Part shown: piece by piece, positions 26,154 to 36,557 of the stretch
Position numbering within the stretch: the stretch's first letter is position 1
How the letters are laid out: each line of letters starts with the position of its first letter
NCBI GenBank assembly: GCA_029941905.1
Contig: JAPYTQ010000030.1
Span: 1 to 64,000 of the forward strand
Origin: JAHRVQ01 sp029941905
GTDB lineage: Bacteria; Pseudomonadota; Gammaproteobacteria; Pseudomonadales; Azotimanducaceae
Length of the DNA: 64,000 nucleotides
Direction: 5' to 3'
Program-made: the position numbers and the translations under genes
Notes under the pieces: model-generated
Told to the model about the DNA's origin: nothing
What the model saw: only the letters and a program-made list of their open reading frames with translations
The model's database searches: none

Positions 26154-27677
26154 TTAGACTTCAACTAAAGGAAGTTTGCCGATCTTTGAGCGCCAGGTTC
26201 GCGGACCGGTGACATGCACAGAAGTACCCCGGGCATCCACGGCAACGGTGACTGGCATATCTTTGACTTCAAATTCATGAATCGCTTCCATTCCAAGGTC
26301 CGCGAAGGCAACCACCCGGGATTTTCGAATCGCCTTTGACACCAGATATGCAGCTCCACCGACCGCCATCAGGTAAACTGCCTGATGTTCCCGGATCGAT
26401 TCAATCGCCGCGGGACCACGTTCTGCCTTGCCAATCATGCCCAGAAGGCCCGTATTCTCCAGCATCATCTCCGTATAACCATCCATGCGAGTGGCTGTAG
26501 TCGGGCCTGCAGGGCCGACGACCTCCTCCCTGACCGGATCAACCGGCCCAACGTAGTAAATAAAGCGGCCGTCAAAATCTACACCTGCCGGTAAGCCTTT
26601 ACCCTCTGCAAACAGGTCCCTGATGCGTTTATGTGCGGCATCCCGACCTGTGAGCATCTTGCCGGAAATCAGAATGGTTTCGCCCGGCTGCCAGGACTCT
26701 ACGTCCTCCTTTGTTACTGTGTCCAGGTCCACCCGACGAGAACTCGGACCGGCTTCCCAGGTGATTTCAGGCCAATCCTCGAGTTTTGGCACCGGCAGTT
26801 TAGCAGGGCCTGAGCCATCGAGGACAAAATGAACATGCCTGGTGGCAGCACAGTTAGGGATCATTGCAACGGGTAAATTCGCCGCATGGGTTGGGTAATC
26901 CATGATTTTGATATCCAATACGGTGGTCAATCCCCCCAGGCCCTGGGCACCAATTCCTAAAGCGTTGACCTTTTCGAACAATTCCAGGCGTAACTCCTCG
27001 ATTCGGCTTTCAGCGCCACGGGCTTGGAGTTCGTGAATGTCGATCGGCTCCATTAATGATCGTTTCGCCAGTAAAGTTGCTTTTTCAGCGGTACCACCGA
27101 TGCCAATACCCAACATACCCGGAGGACACCAACCAGCCCCCATAGTCGGTACGGTGTTGATCACCCAGTCAACGACGCTGTCCGAAGGGTTAAGCATCGC
27201 CAGTTTTGACTTGGCTTCCGACCCCCCGCCCTTTGCTGCTACATGAATGTCTACCTTATCGCCCGAGACCAGTTCGGTATGGATCACAGCCGGGGTATTG
27301 TCACGGGTGTTAATTCGTTTACCCGCCGGGTCGGTCAAAATAGAGCCTCGCAGGACATTATCGGGCAGTTGATACGCTCTCCTGACACCTTCATTGATCA
27401 TATCTTCGAGTGAAACATCAGTTTCGAAGCGAACATCCATACCCACAGAAAGGAAGACGTTAACAATGCCCGTATCCTGGCATATAGGTCTGTGGCCTTC
27501 GGCGCACATCCGGGAATTAATCAGAATCTGGGCCATTGCATCCTTTGCGGCTACGGATTCTTCACGCTCATAAGCCTCGTTAAGCGCCTTGATAAAGTCC
27601 GGCGGATGATAGTACGAAATGTACTGCAACGAATCCTGGATGCTCTGGATCAAGTCCTGTTTGGTCACAACGGTCAT
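26154..27677 (-). CDS. Fumarate hydratase, class I
   Basis: A 507-residue iron-sulfur fumarase (FumA/FumB type) that interconverts fumarate and malate in the TCA cycle. The N-terminal alpha part (about 1-290) holds cluster cysteines in RPICQDTG and in PNCAATRHVHF, plus GAGWCPPGMLGIGIGG. The C-terminal beta part has GKMLTGRDAAHKRI, YYVGPVDP and GPAGPTTATRMDGY. The internal start at 27677 (MTVVTKQDL) follows GGAAC and gives a normal length; a longer frame begins at 27701. The enzyme is oxygen-sensitive. Confidence 0.92.
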   Translation of the reverse strand: MTVVTKQDLIQSIQDSLQYISYYHPPDFIKALNEAYEREESVAAKDAMAQILINSRMCAEGHRPICQDTGIVNVFLSVGMDVRFETDVSLEDMINEGVRRAYQLPDNVLRGSILTDPAGKRINTRDNTPAVIHTELVSGDKVDIHVAAKGGGSEAKSKLAMLNPSDSVVDWVINTVPTMGAGWCPPGMLGIGIGGTAEKATLLAKRSLMEPIDIHELQARGAESRIEELRLELFEKVNALGIGAQGLGGLTTVLDIKIMDYPTHAANLPVAMIPNCAATRHVHFVLDGSGPAKLPVPKLEDWPEITWEAGPSSRRVDLDTVTKEDVESWQPGETILISGKMLTGRDAAHKRIRDLFAEGKGLPAGVDFDGRFIYYVGPVDPVREEVVGPAGPTTATRMDGYTEMMLENTGLLGMIGKAERGPAAIESIREHQAVYLMAVGGAAYLVSKAIRKSRVVAFADLGMEAIHEFEVKDMPVTVAVDARGTSVHVTGPRTWRSKIGKLPLVEV

Positions 27678-27769
27678 AACAGTTCCATACTTCACATGCA
27701 CATACGTTTATTCTACCAACCATTCGACTGCTTCACTTCATGAAATTTCGAATTAGAAAACCTGAACAG

Positions 27770-30700
27770 CTAGTTTTTTGGGTCAAGGTCCAGTGCTTTC
27801 TGACAGGGATTTTTATTCGCAAACATTCGATTCCAAACGCTGACCCCTAAGGCGGAAAGCCCACCCGTAGCAACCGCGGCACTACTGGCTACCAAGGCTT
27901 CTTTGGGTGCGAATGCCAAACGTGGATTGCTCAGGGTGCCGCCAATTTTGAGGTAATTGTTGGCAATGCTGGCCGCACTCAGACCAAGACCTTTGCTGGC
28001 ACGGGTCGAGAACTGGAGATCGACAGATTCGTCGTTCAGGTCAACTTTGCCACGGCTGAACAAATTCATCTTTTCAGTTTGAACAACCAGCCCCGGATCA
28101 AGCCTGACGATACCATCAACCATGTCGAGAACCAGGGCTGAGCATAGAAAATCAGTGGTGCTACTTTTCTCTTTAAGTGGATTCAGGGCCGACGCGACCT
28201 GATTCAGTATGTCGCCTCCAAATCGATCCAATCCCGAACTATTTACCTTACCTGCTGATCCGGATAAACGCATGTGGCCATTCAGAGTTGATAGCAACTC
28301 ATGTGTACTCATGCCCCTGCCGTTAACATGTGCCGTTCCCGACAATGTCGGCACCAGGTCGGGATCATCATTTTCTGTAAGCCAGAAGACTGGCACCAAA
28401 TTTTCGACGTCGATCTTGCCACTTACTTCAACGCCTGCAGCCCCTGCCTGGGGGGCAATTTCTCCATTAATCGTGACAGTACCCAGGTCCGAGGCGGCGC
28501 TGAATTTATCGATGCGAAAATAGCTGTCCTGCAGATCCAACTCTGCATCGAGGTTGTAGAGGGTCACATTCCTGATCTTTAACCTATCTACCTTGATATC
28601 GATATCTGCATTCATTAGCCCCAATGGTTTGTTAAGTAGCGGCCAGTCTGGAATAAGTCTCCCACTGTCATCAGCGCTTTCTTCATCTTCAGCAAATAGG
28701 TCGAGCATTGAGAGATCAAGCTCTTCACCGGTCCCCTGAAACGTCAAAGTTGGAGGATCACCGGGTACAACTATCAGGAAACCCTGCAGCGCACTTTCAC
28801 CCACTGTTATCTCGTAGGGTGACAATTGAATGCCAGATTCATCCTGGGTAAACCGTGTTTTTACTGTAAACGGCTGATCTGGAGGTTCAACGGAACCTCC
28901 CTGTCCAAGAGACGAGAGCCTGTTACCGTGGCCTTCAATGAGCAGGCTACCCTCCAGTCTCGTCGGTTCATAGATACCCGTAGCCGACAAGAAAAACTCG
29001 CCATCGTCCCCAGTGCGGACTATACCTTTCGTCAATTTCAATTCGTCTCTTGCCAATGAACCTTTTAGTAAAACCTGGTGGGTTGCGGTGGGAAAGGTGT
29101 AGTTCGGTACCAGCGCCGACCAGTCAACGAGGTCCCGGGAGGTTAACTCAATCAGGAAGTCTGTCGAATAATCATCCAATCGAATCGGTGCCAATTCAAT
29201 ATGGCCGTCGGATTCGCCCAAAGTAAAATTAACTGCCTTAAAGGTAATAACAGAGGTGGCACTGCCAGCTTCTTCAACAGTTTCACTGGCTTCAGCAACT
29301 TCAAAGTCGAGCTTCAGATTTTTTGCCGGCAGAGTGAGATTAAGGCCCGGCAGCTTCGAAATGTCTGCAGCAAGCAGAGTGCCCGTTGCTAGCGTCGATC
29401 GATCCGCAAATGGCTGACGAACAATAATCTCAGCGGTAGCGCCCAGATCCTTAAGATCGAGCTTTAGCCCGGTGATTTGTATCACCTTGTCATTCATTGC
29501 CAAGTCAGCAGACATCGACCACGCCTGGTCTTTCTTTATCGACCCCATTGAGGGTATCGGCACTCTAAGAATGTTCGCAACATTCGTCAGTAAATCACCA
29601 TGAAGGTCAAGCCTGGCGTTCGCTGTAAATGGTGACATTTCCAGTTGGCCGGTAAGTAAAAGATCCACATCATTGACAAGGCCACGGAGACTAATCAATT
29701 CAATACTATCTTCCCTGAAAACAAAATCCGAGTGTATATCCAGAGGCATCGGACGGTTAAGCCCCGCAGCGGGTCCTTGCCACATTTTCATGAAGTCTCC
29801 CTTAACTGATACCTCTGCTATCGCCCCTTCACTATCCAGGTAGTCCATGGAATCTGCTTTGAATATCATTTCCATACCAGGCACTGACATGCGACCAGTG
29901 ACACGATTATCGAGTTTTTCATTCGGGGAATATTCAACAACCAGATCGATGGGGATGTCTGGAAAACCAAAAACGCCAAACATGCACTGCCATCCGGAAA
30001 CCTCCGGTATCTGAAAACCCAGTTTGTAACTTCCGGTATCCGGATCCTTGAAATCATCGATTTTACCGTTAAGCGTCATGCTCATTGCATCTGATGAAAA
30101 TTTCAAAACCGGCAGGTCGACTCGTTCATTAAGTTTCGTCAGTTTCAGATCAAGCTCAAAATGATCAATGGGTAAACAGGGCAGACCCGTAAGGTCGGCG
30201 AGAAAACCCATGGAGGCACCGGAAGCATTAAGCGTCAGTTTGATCTGCCTGAATTCTTCAAAATCGGAAAGATGCGCCTCTGAATCTATCTGGAATTGCC
30301 CGATAAGACCCTTTGTGATTATTCGGTGACTGCCATCCTGGTGTATTGTATCGACTTTGATCCGCGCGTCTCCCTCCGTAAAAGGTAAATACCCCAACGA
30401 AGACAGAAGGTCGTCCATATCAAAAATGACAAGTTCCCATTGGGAGTCCAGCTCAGGTAGCCGCTGCAGCTCCGGTATATAACCACTGCCTTTAAAATCG
30501 AGTTTTTGTAGTTCTGCGCTGAAATTAAATTCGACACCTTTGCCTGACAACAGCGCGTCAAAGGTGCCAACACTCCCACTGGCTTGCAACGGTATCTCGT
30601 TGACGCTGGCGCTCATTAGAAAATCGAAGTAGTCATCTCCCGCATTAATTTCCTCGATCAATTGCACTTCCACTACCAGCGGTCGGGAAAGTGAGGTATC

Positions 30701-31213
30701 GGCAAAATTAAGCGTGAGATCAGAAAGTGTTACTGAATCCACAAGCAGTGGTATCCCGGCACCCCCGGCTTCGTTATCTGGCGCCTCTTCATCGGCGTCA
30801 GAAGCAACCGCTTCTGCAAATTCCCATGTCGTGCCTCCCGATTCCCGCGCCTCAAGCCCGATGTCCACGCCAGTGATATCGATACCCATCATCAGCGCGC
30901 CGAAAAGCAGTTTGTTGCTATCGAATGTAATGCTGAGCACATCAATGCTCACCAGGTCCGGGTACCGGGACCAGTCAGGATTCTCAATGGCTATATTGCT
31001 GATTCGCACCTGGCTCTTTTCAGCCAGCGTAATCTGTATTGGACCATCGATAGTGAGTCTGCGTCCTAGCAAACTGGAGAGAGTTTCTTCTGCTGGTGTC
31101 GTAACGACTGATGGGAAAACCAAAACCAGTATGACCAGGCTAAAGGCAGTTAACAGTAAACCTGCCAGCGAGCCGACGATTCTCCAGACTATCTTCCCGA
31201 CACCTTTGCTCAA
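27770..31213 (-). CDS. AsmA family protein
   Basis: A 1147-residue protein anchored by one N-terminal membrane helix (VGSLAGLLLTAFSLVILVLV, about 13-32), followed by a long beta-rich periplasmic body. It has the AsmA start (LLGRRLTIDGPIQI), repeated beta modules, and the AsmA_2-type C-terminus (GKVDLNDESVDLQFSTRASK, then SIANNYLKIGGTLSNPRL). AsmA-like proteins are thought to form lipid-conducting bridges between the inner and outer membranes. The start is TTG 31213, preceded by AGGCGGA. Family sure, individual role not known. Confidence 0.88.
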   Translation of the reverse strand: MSKGVGKIVWRIVGSLAGLLLTAFSLVILVLVFPSVVTTPAEETLSSLLGRRLTIDGPIQITLAEKSQVRISNIAIENPDWSRYPDLVSIDVLSITFDSNKLLFGALMMGIDITGVDIGLEARESGGTTWEFAEAVASDADEEAPDNEAGGAGIPLLVDSVTLSDLTLNFADTSLSRPLVVEVQLIEEINAGDDYFDFLMSASVNEIPLQASGSVGTFDALLSGKGVEFNFSAELQKLDFKGSGYIPELQRLPELDSQWELVIFDMDDLLSSLGYLPFTEGDARIKVDTIHQDGSHRIITKGLIGQFQIDSEAHLSDFEEFRQIKLTLNASGASMGFLADLTGLPCLPIDHFELDLKLTKLNERVDLPVLKFSSDAMSMTLNGKIDDFKDPDTGSYKLGFQIPEVSGWQCMFGVFGFPDIPIDLVVEYSPNEKLDNRVTGRMSVPGMEMIFKADSMDYLDSEGAIAEVSVKGDFMKMWQGPAAGLNRPMPLDIHSDFVFREDSIELISLRGLVNDVDLLLTGQLEMSPFTANARLDLHGDLLTNVANILRVPIPSMGSIKKDQAWSMSADLAMNDKVIQITGLKLDLKDLGATAEIIVRQPFADRSTLATGTLLAADISKLPGLNLTLPAKNLKLDFEVAEASETVEEAGSATSVITFKAVNFTLGESDGHIELAPIRLDDYSTDFLIELTSRDLVDWSALVPNYTFPTATHQVLLKGSLARDELKLTKGIVRTGDDGEFFLSATGIYEPTRLEGSLLIEGHGNRLSSLGQGGSVEPPDQPFTVKTRFTQDESGIQLSPYEITVGESALQGFLIVVPGDPPTLTFQGTGEELDLSMLDLFAEDEESADDSGRLIPDWPLLNKPLGLMNADIDIKVDRLKIRNVTLYNLDAELDLQDSYFRIDKFSAASDLGTVTINGEIAPQAGAAGVEVSGKIDVENLVPVFWLTENDDPDLVPTLSGTAHVNGRGMSTHELLSTLNGHMRLSGSAGKVNSSGLDRFGGDILNQVASALNPLKEKSSTTDFLCSALVLDMVDGIVRLDPGLVVQTEKMNLFSRGKVDLNDESVDLQFSTRASKGLGLSAASIANNYLKIGGTLSNPRLAFAPKEALVASSAAVATGGLSALGVSVWNRMFANKNPCQKALDLDPKN

Positions 31214-31304
31214 AGATCCGCCTAAAAGTCCTTTTGGTTATGTCCAGGTCACTTCGATTGCAGCCTGGCTATCAAGACCAGGCTGGCTTTAGAGGGCACC
31301 TGAG

Positions 31305-31787
31305 CTAGCCATACATAAGTCGCGTCAACGATTCGGCAACACATACGGGCTTGTCGGACCCTTCCAGTTCAACGGTGACTTCACGCTTTAGCTGAATGGT
31401 ATTTGGATTTTTCAACTCCGCACCCACCAGGCGGTGTAGTGCGCGTATTTTTGAGTTGACGGGAACCGGTGCCGGAAAGCGAACTTTATCCAGACCGTAA
31501 TTGACACCCATATAAACACCCTCAACAGCTTCTGGTTTTTTTGGCGGAATATTGGCACCCAGGTGAACGATCAACGACAAGGTTAGAAATCCATGGGCGA
31601 TGGTGACTTTATAGGGCGATAATTCAGCAGACTTTTCCGGATCTATGTGAATAAACTGATGATCCAGGGTCGCATCTGCAAACAGGTTGATTCGATCCTG
31701 GTCTACTTCAAACCATTCACCCACTCCTTCTTCCTCACCCATTACGGAGTTGAATATTTCTAATGCTGCTTCTGCTTTTGTCGCCAT
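31305..31787 (-). CDS. MaoC-like hydratase ((R)-specific enoyl-CoA hydratase family)
   Basis: A 160-residue hot-dog-fold protein. The hydratase motif runs from DHQFIHIDPEKSAEL, with the catalytic Asp and His in the D-x-N/Q-x-x-H block, to the helix TIAHGFLTLSL. The start at 31787 (MATKAEAAL) is preferred because AAGGAA precedes it; the frame is open further upstream. It hydrates 2-enoyl-CoA to 3-hydroxyacyl-CoA or acts on related thioesters. It is divergent from a thiolase gene 175 bases away, which suggests a shared place in fatty-acyl metabolism. Confidence 0.88.
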   Translation of the reverse strand: MATKAEAALEIFNSVMGEEEGVGEWFEVDQDRINLFADATLDHQFIHIDPEKSAELSPYKVTIAHGFLTLSLIVHLGANIPPKKPEAVEGVYMGVNYGLDKVRFPAPVPVNSKIRALHRLVGAELKNPNTIQLKREVTVELEGSDKPVCVAESLTRLMYG

Positions 31788-31962
31788 TGTGACTATTCCT
31801 TCGTAAAAAAAATCGCTAATTAATCGGGACCGGAGCATACCACAAGTTTTTGTATTTGATTTCCATGCATCTCTAAAATAGGATTCGATCCTCATCAATC
31901 AAGCTGAGCCGCAATTCTCAAAAAATGCTCAAGAACCAATACTCAAAAAACCGGGAATAATT

Positions 31963-33138
31963 ATGAACGACGTATACATCGCCAACGGCGCACGCACTCC
32001 AATGGGTGGATTTCAAGGCAGTTTGCAGGACCTGACCGGTGTCGAACTGGGTGCGATCGCGATCAAGGAAGCGGTTCGCCGGGCAGGCATCGAACCTGTT
32101 AAGGTCGATGAGGTCATTATGGGTTGTGTACTTCCTTCTGGTCTGAAACAGGGCCCTGCACGTCAGGCAGCCATCAATGCCGATATTCCCGTCGAAACAG
32201 GCGCCACAACCATTAACAAACTCTGTGGTTCAGGCATGAAAGCCACCATGCTCGCGCACGACCTGATTAAAGCCGGTACCAACGAAATCATGGTCTCCGG
32301 GGGTATGGAAAGCATGAGTAATTCACCTTACCTGATGCCCAAAGCCCGAAGCGGATACCGAATGGGCCATATGGAGGTCCAGGACTCGATGTTCGTAGAC
32401 GGTCTCGAAGATGCGAAAACCGGTCGATTAATGGGTTCCTTCGCCCAGGATATGGCTGACAAGTATCAGATGACGCGGGAAGCCATGGATGCATTTGCCA
32501 TCCAATCACTAAAACGGGCACAACAAGCCATAGTCGACGGTCATTTAACCGCTGAAACTGTCCCGGTCACCATCAAGACCCGCAAGGGCGAGTTTACCGT
32601 GGTGGAAGACGAGCAACCCGGCAAGGCGAACCTGGAGAAGATCCCAACACTGCGCCCTGCTTTTAAGGAAGACGGCAGTGTCACCGCGGCAAATTCCAGC
32701 TCAATATCCGATGGGGCTTCGGCCCTGGTGTTGGCCAGCGAGCGTGCAGTAAAAGAAAACAATCTCACCCCCATGGCACGTATTCTTGGTCATACAACCA
32801 ATTCACGGCACCCTTCAGAATTTACCATTGCACCCGTTGGTGCGATCGAAAAGCTGCTCGCCAAACTCGACTGGACCCGGGATGATGTAGATCTGTTCGA
32901 GATCAATGAGGCGTTCGCCATGGTCACCATGGCGGCGATCCAGGATCTGGGTCTCGACCCTGAAAAGGTCAATGTCTATGGTGGTGCCTGTGCCCAGGGC
33001 CACCCGATTGGTTCAACCGGATCCAGAATTATTGTGACGCTAATGCACGCACTGAAGACACGGGGAAAACAGCGCGGCATCGCTGCTCTTTGTATTGGCG
33101 GCGGAGAGGCAACGGCAATCGCTATCGAATTGGTTTGA
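31963..33138 (+). CDS. Acetyl-CoA acetyltransferase (thiolase)
   Basis: A 391-residue thiolase of the degradative/biosynthetic acetoacetyl-CoA type. The acylated Cys is residue 88 (INKLCGSGMKA). The catalytic block NEAFAMV is at about 313, the second Cys and His are in CAQGHPIGSTGSR, and the C-terminal active Cys is in CIGGGEATAIAIE. It condenses or cleaves acyl-CoA and acetyl-CoA. It is divergent from MaoC and 151 bases ahead of fabY. Length and motifs are complete. Confidence 0.93.
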   Translation: MNDVYIANGARTPMGGFQGSLQDLTGVELGAIAIKEAVRRAGIEPVKVDEVIMGCVLPSGLKQGPARQAAINADIPVETGATTINKLCGSGMKATMLAHDLIKAGTNEIMVSGGMESMSNSPYLMPKARSGYRMGHMEVQDSMFVDGLEDAKTGRLMGSFAQDMADKYQMTREAMDAFAIQSLKRAQQAIVDGHLTAETVPVTIKTRKGEFTVVEDEQPGKANLEKIPTLRPAFKEDGSVTAANSSSISDGASALVLASERAVKENNLTPMARILGHTTNSRHPSEFTIAPVGAIEKLLAKLDWTRDDVDLFEINEAFAMVTMAAIQDLGLDPEKVNVYGGACAQGHPIGSTGSRIIVTLMHALKTRGKQRGIAALCIGGGEATAIAIELV

Positions 33139-33289
33139 AATTTGTCTTGGCGGTGACTTGTGCACCGCAAAAACGTACAATTACGGCAATGGATTAAGCT
33201 ACTTCTTGCCAGGTGTCGCATGGAACGCCGAACACTTAACCAGAAGTTGCCTGTAATATTGGCCTTTTCGATCTTCAGGAGATATTTTT

Positions 33290-35134
33290 TTGTCACGTCT
33301 TCCCGTTATTGTCGGCTTTGGTGGTATTAACCCGGCCGGAAGAAGTTCGGCTCACCACGGTTACCGGCGTTTAGTGATCGATCAGTTGAGCGACCAGTTA
33401 GCAGATACGACTTACCAGTCCCTGGCGTCATTGATGAACCTCGACGATGCATCAGACCCACAGTACATTCGCGACCACACCCTGGTTCGAAAAATTGAAA
33501 AAAACCTGTTTGACCCTTCTGCAATACGTATTAACAAATTGGCACAACTCAGCCCGGTCGCAACAGACACCATGTCCTTTGTCCTCAAACGCAACCAGCT
33601 GCCTTCGGTGATTCCACCGGACTGGACCGTGAAGGATGCCGAGGAAGGTAAGGTCTTTGTAACCTGCAGTGACAATATGGAAATCCTGTTTCCGGACCAG
33701 CGGGTGTCACGGGTTCAATCCGGTGGACAATTGCCGACTGGTTTTGATCCAGGAACTCTCTACCAGTCCAGAAACCATCCCCGTGGATTACAACTGACCA
33801 TCTATGCCGCTTCTGATGCACTGAATTCGCTGGGTATCGAATGGGACGAGGTGCGTCGCCGGGTTCCAGCTGACCAGATTTCTGTCTACGCCAGCAGCGC
33901 GATGGGCCAGTTAGATACCAACGGCGCTGGTGGGATGTTACAGGCTGCTCTAATGGGTAAACGGGTAACGTCGAAAAACTGTCCATTAAGTCTCGCCGAG
34001 ATGACGGCTGATTTCGTCAACGCCTACATTTTAGGTAGTGTCGGTACAACCGGTGCCAATATCGGTGCATGCGCCACATTCCTGTACAACCTGCGGCAGG
34101 GGATTCGCGATATTCAATCAGGAAAATTTCGCGCCGTTTTGGTGGGTGCCAGTGAAGCACCCATCACACCGGAAGTTATCGAAGGTTATCGTACGATGGG
34201 CGCGCTTGCTGAAGATGACGCGCTCAATAAGATTGATGGGATCGAAGGTCCTGCCGACAATAAACGGGCCTGTCGACCCTTTGCAGAAAACTGCGGCTTC
34301 ACATTGTCTGAAGCTTCCCAATTTCTCATTCTGTTCGATGACGAACTCGCCATGGAAATGGCCGCCAACATTTACGGTGCAGTAGCTGATGTGTTTATTA
34401 ATGCAGATGGTTTTAAGAAGTCCATCTCGGGCCCGGGTATAGGAAACTACGTCACCATGGGTAAGTCCATGGGGGTGGCTCGATCCATTCTTGGTAAAGA
34501 ATCACTCAGGCATCGAACCTATGTTCATGCGCATGGTACTGGCACACCACAAAACAGGGTGACCGAGTCACATATTATCAACGAAATGGCGAAGACCTTC
34601 GGGATCAGAAACTGGCCGGTGGCAGCGATTAAGTCCTACCTCGGTCATTCCCTGGCGACCGCATCCGGTGACCAGATTGTAGCCTCGTTAGGTGTCTGGG
34701 AACATGGCCTGATACCCGGCATCAAAACAGTCGATAAGCTAGCGGACGATGTCCACAACAGCAATCTGGATATTTTACTGGATCACAAGGAAATAGACCC
34801 TACAGAAATCGACGCCACTTTTATCAATACCAAGGGCTTTGGTGGCAACAACGCCACGGCAACAATTCTGTCGCCGACAGTTGTCAAGAAAATGCTTTCG
34901 AAAAAATATGGCAGCAGTGCGCTGAAAAAACGAGATGCCGCGAACGAGCAGGTGCTGGAAAACACCAGGGCTTACGATGTAAAAACTATTGAGGGAAGCT
35001 CGCTGATATACAATTTTGGTGTTGGCGTCGTTGAAGGTGAAAGCCTGACCCTCACTGATGAGACAATTTCTATTCCCGGGCATGAAAAGACTATAGACCT
35101 TTGCGTTGAAAATCCTTACGAGGATATGTCATAG
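33290..35134 (+). CDS. fabY: Beta-ketoacyl-ACP synthase FabY
   Basis: A 614-residue ketosynthase starting at TTG 33290 after CAGGAGA. It opens MSRLPVIVGFGGINPAGRSS and closely follows Pseudomonas aeruginosa FabY, which starts fatty acid synthesis from acetyl-CoA and malonyl-ACP and replaces FabH. The nucleophile Cys is about residue 261 (GANIGACATFLYN). The two catalytic His residues are in HAHGTGTPQNR and KSYLGHSLATAS, with a NTKGFGGNNA block near the C-terminal part. The long N-terminal extension (about 130 residues before the core) is typical of FabY. Confidence 0.92.
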   Translation: MSRLPVIVGFGGINPAGRSSAHHGYRRLVIDQLSDQLADTTYQSLASLMNLDDASDPQYIRDHTLVRKIEKNLFDPSAIRINKLAQLSPVATDTMSFVLKRNQLPSVIPPDWTVKDAEEGKVFVTCSDNMEILFPDQRVSRVQSGGQLPTGFDPGTLYQSRNHPRGLQLTIYAASDALNSLGIEWDEVRRRVPADQISVYASSAMGQLDTNGAGGMLQAALMGKRVTSKNCPLSLAEMTADFVNAYILGSVGTTGANIGACATFLYNLRQGIRDIQSGKFRAVLVGASEAPITPEVIEGYRTMGALAEDDALNKIDGIEGPADNKRACRPFAENCGFTLSEASQFLILFDDELAMEMAANIYGAVADVFINADGFKKSISGPGIGNYVTMGKSMGVARSILGKESLRHRTYVHAHGTGTPQNRVTESHIINEMAKTFGIRNWPVAAIKSYLGHSLATASGDQIVASLGVWEHGLIPGIKTVDKLADDVHNSNLDILLDHKEIDPTEIDATFINTKGFGGNNATATILSPTVVKKMLSKKYGSSALKKRDAANEQVLENTRAYDVKTIEGSSLIYNFGVGVVEGESLTLTDETISIPGHEKTIDLCVENPYEDMS

Positions 35135-35142
35135 CAGTTTAA

Positions 35143-35898
35143 TTGCGCCAACAGGATTCGAATATCAAGATAGAGGCAACAGGATCTACCCTCAACGTCG
35201 AAGTCAGCGGACCTGACAGCACACCGGCAGTACTACTTTGGAATGGCGCAGGCTGCACACTCCATATGTGGGATGTTGTCGTGTCTAAACTGGCCGATCG
35301 TTTCAGATTGGTCCGGTTTGATGTGCGAGGCACCGGTGAAAGCACCCCCGCAGAAGACCCTGAGAGCCAATATACGTTTGAACAGTATGCGACAGACGCG
35401 AACCTGATTCTCGATACCCTGAAAGTTTCAAAATGTCATGTATGGTCAATGGCCTGGGGATCCCGGGCTGCCCTGGCTTATTGTTCCCTCAATCCGGCAA
35501 GGGTTATCTCGGCTGCGCTTTTTGACGCGAGCATTGGTGCCGCTGATCCTGAGGCGCAGAAAAGTGGTGCGAAACAGGCCGTGGCGCTGCAGATTGAATC
35601 TGGTGTAAGTCGATTCCAAAGACCAGAGGGCTGGAATGTGCATCAGGTTCCTGATGCCGTACCTGCAGCATTGGCTGCTGCCGCAAAGTTTGACCTGCGT
35701 GAGGCTGTAGCCAGGTTAACGATGCCTGTACTTGTTGCAACGGGGGATCATGACCCTAATTTGGCATCAAGTCGGGAGTTGGAGGAGCTGGCAACGGACG
35801 CGCGATTGAAAATTTTCAAAAACGTAGGTCATGGTTCAGTTTTGCAAAGACCGGATCTTGCTGCGGATGCTTTTGTTGAATTCCAGGCGTCGATCTGA
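35143..35898 (+). CDS. Alpha/beta-hydrolase-fold protein with an altered nucleophile elbow
   Basis: A 251-residue protein resembling 3-oxoadipate enol-lactonase/esterase-type hydrolases. Present are FDVRGTGEST (about 59-68), the acid residue in ATGDHDPNL and the His in NVGHGSVLQRP. The nucleophile elbow, normally G-x-S-x-G, reads S-M-A-W-G (102-106), so Ala occupies the nucleophile position. It starts at TTG 35143, eight bases after fabY, with no strong ribosome-binding site. It may be inactive, non-hydrolytic or use another residue. It borders the decaying region that follows. Confidence 0.75.
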   Translation: MRQQDSNIKIEATGSTLNVEVSGPDSTPAVLLWNGAGCTLHMWDVVVSKLADRFRLVRFDVRGTGESTPAEDPESQYTFEQYATDANLILDTLKVSKCHVWSMAWGSRAALAYCSLNPARVISAALFDASIGAADPEAQKSGAKQAVALQIESGVSRFQRPEGWNVHQVPDAVPAALAAAAKFDLREAVARLTMPVLVATGDHDPNLASSRELEELATDARLKIFKNVGHGSVLQRPDLAADAFVEFQASI

Positions 35899-35996
35899 GA
35901 ATCTTCGGCTTGATCTGATGGGGTTAAACGTTAAACCTGGCAAAACAAGTTTCGCTTTCAGTTACGTAGCAGACAGCAGTACGCCAGTTCATCCCT

Positions 35997-36557
35997 TCAA
36001 TCCGGCTGTTTGGCTGGAATATGGGACTTGAACCAATCCAAATTGGATTCCATCAAATGTAGTATCTGTCGTGGTTCTGTAGGCCCGTGAGGTGCACGTG
36101 GGTAGATCACCATCCTGGTTTCGATACCACGAAATTTCAGAGCTCGGTAAAGCGCGGTTCCCTGACCGAGTGGGACCCTTGCGTCAGCCTGGCCGTGCTG
36201 AATAAGTGATGGTGTTGCAGCGTTCTTTATGTGAAATAGTGGCGAGTGGTCCCTGTAAACCTTCTCCCTATTCCAGAATTCTCCATCGAAATAGTCAGGC
36301 AGAAATCCAGTAATGTCAGCAGTGCCATTGAAGTCGATCAGATTCGTGACTGGCGCACCGATGGAAGCCGCTTTGAAACGATTGGTATGTGTCACTACCC
36401 AGGAGGTCATGAAACCACCATAACTCCATCCCATCACGCCAAGCTTATCCGGATCAGCGACCCCAATTTCAATAACATGGCCAACGCCAATCATCAGATC
36501 CCGGAAATCGCCACCCCCCCAGTCGTTCTTGTTGGCATGGTGACCAGAACTTTTCAT
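35997..36557 (-). pseudogene. S9 family peptidase, C-terminal remnant
   Basis: A fragment of about 183 residues from the catalytic domain of a prolyl-oligopeptidase/acylaminoacyl-peptidase type S9 enzyme. The Ser is in LGVMGWSYGGFMTSW, the Asp in GQADARVPLGQG and the His in RAPHGPTEPRQI. The fragment begins abruptly at HHANKNDWGGGDFRD. The N-terminal beta-propeller (normally about 400 residues or more) is missing. The break coincides with the start of an amidohydrolase fragment on the other strand. The ATG at 36557 is probably accidental. Confidence 0.85.

Noticed and set aside
30714..31292. 192-residue plus-strand ORF opposite the AsmA gene
   Set aside because: Ser/Thr/Pro-rich shadow of the AsmA N-terminus.
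36246..36536. N-terminal half of a 216-residue plus-strand ORF crossing the scar
   Set aside because: Only the part after about 36537 matches an amidohydrolase. The earlier part is the antisense of the S9 peptidase remnant, so the ORF is an accidental chimera.
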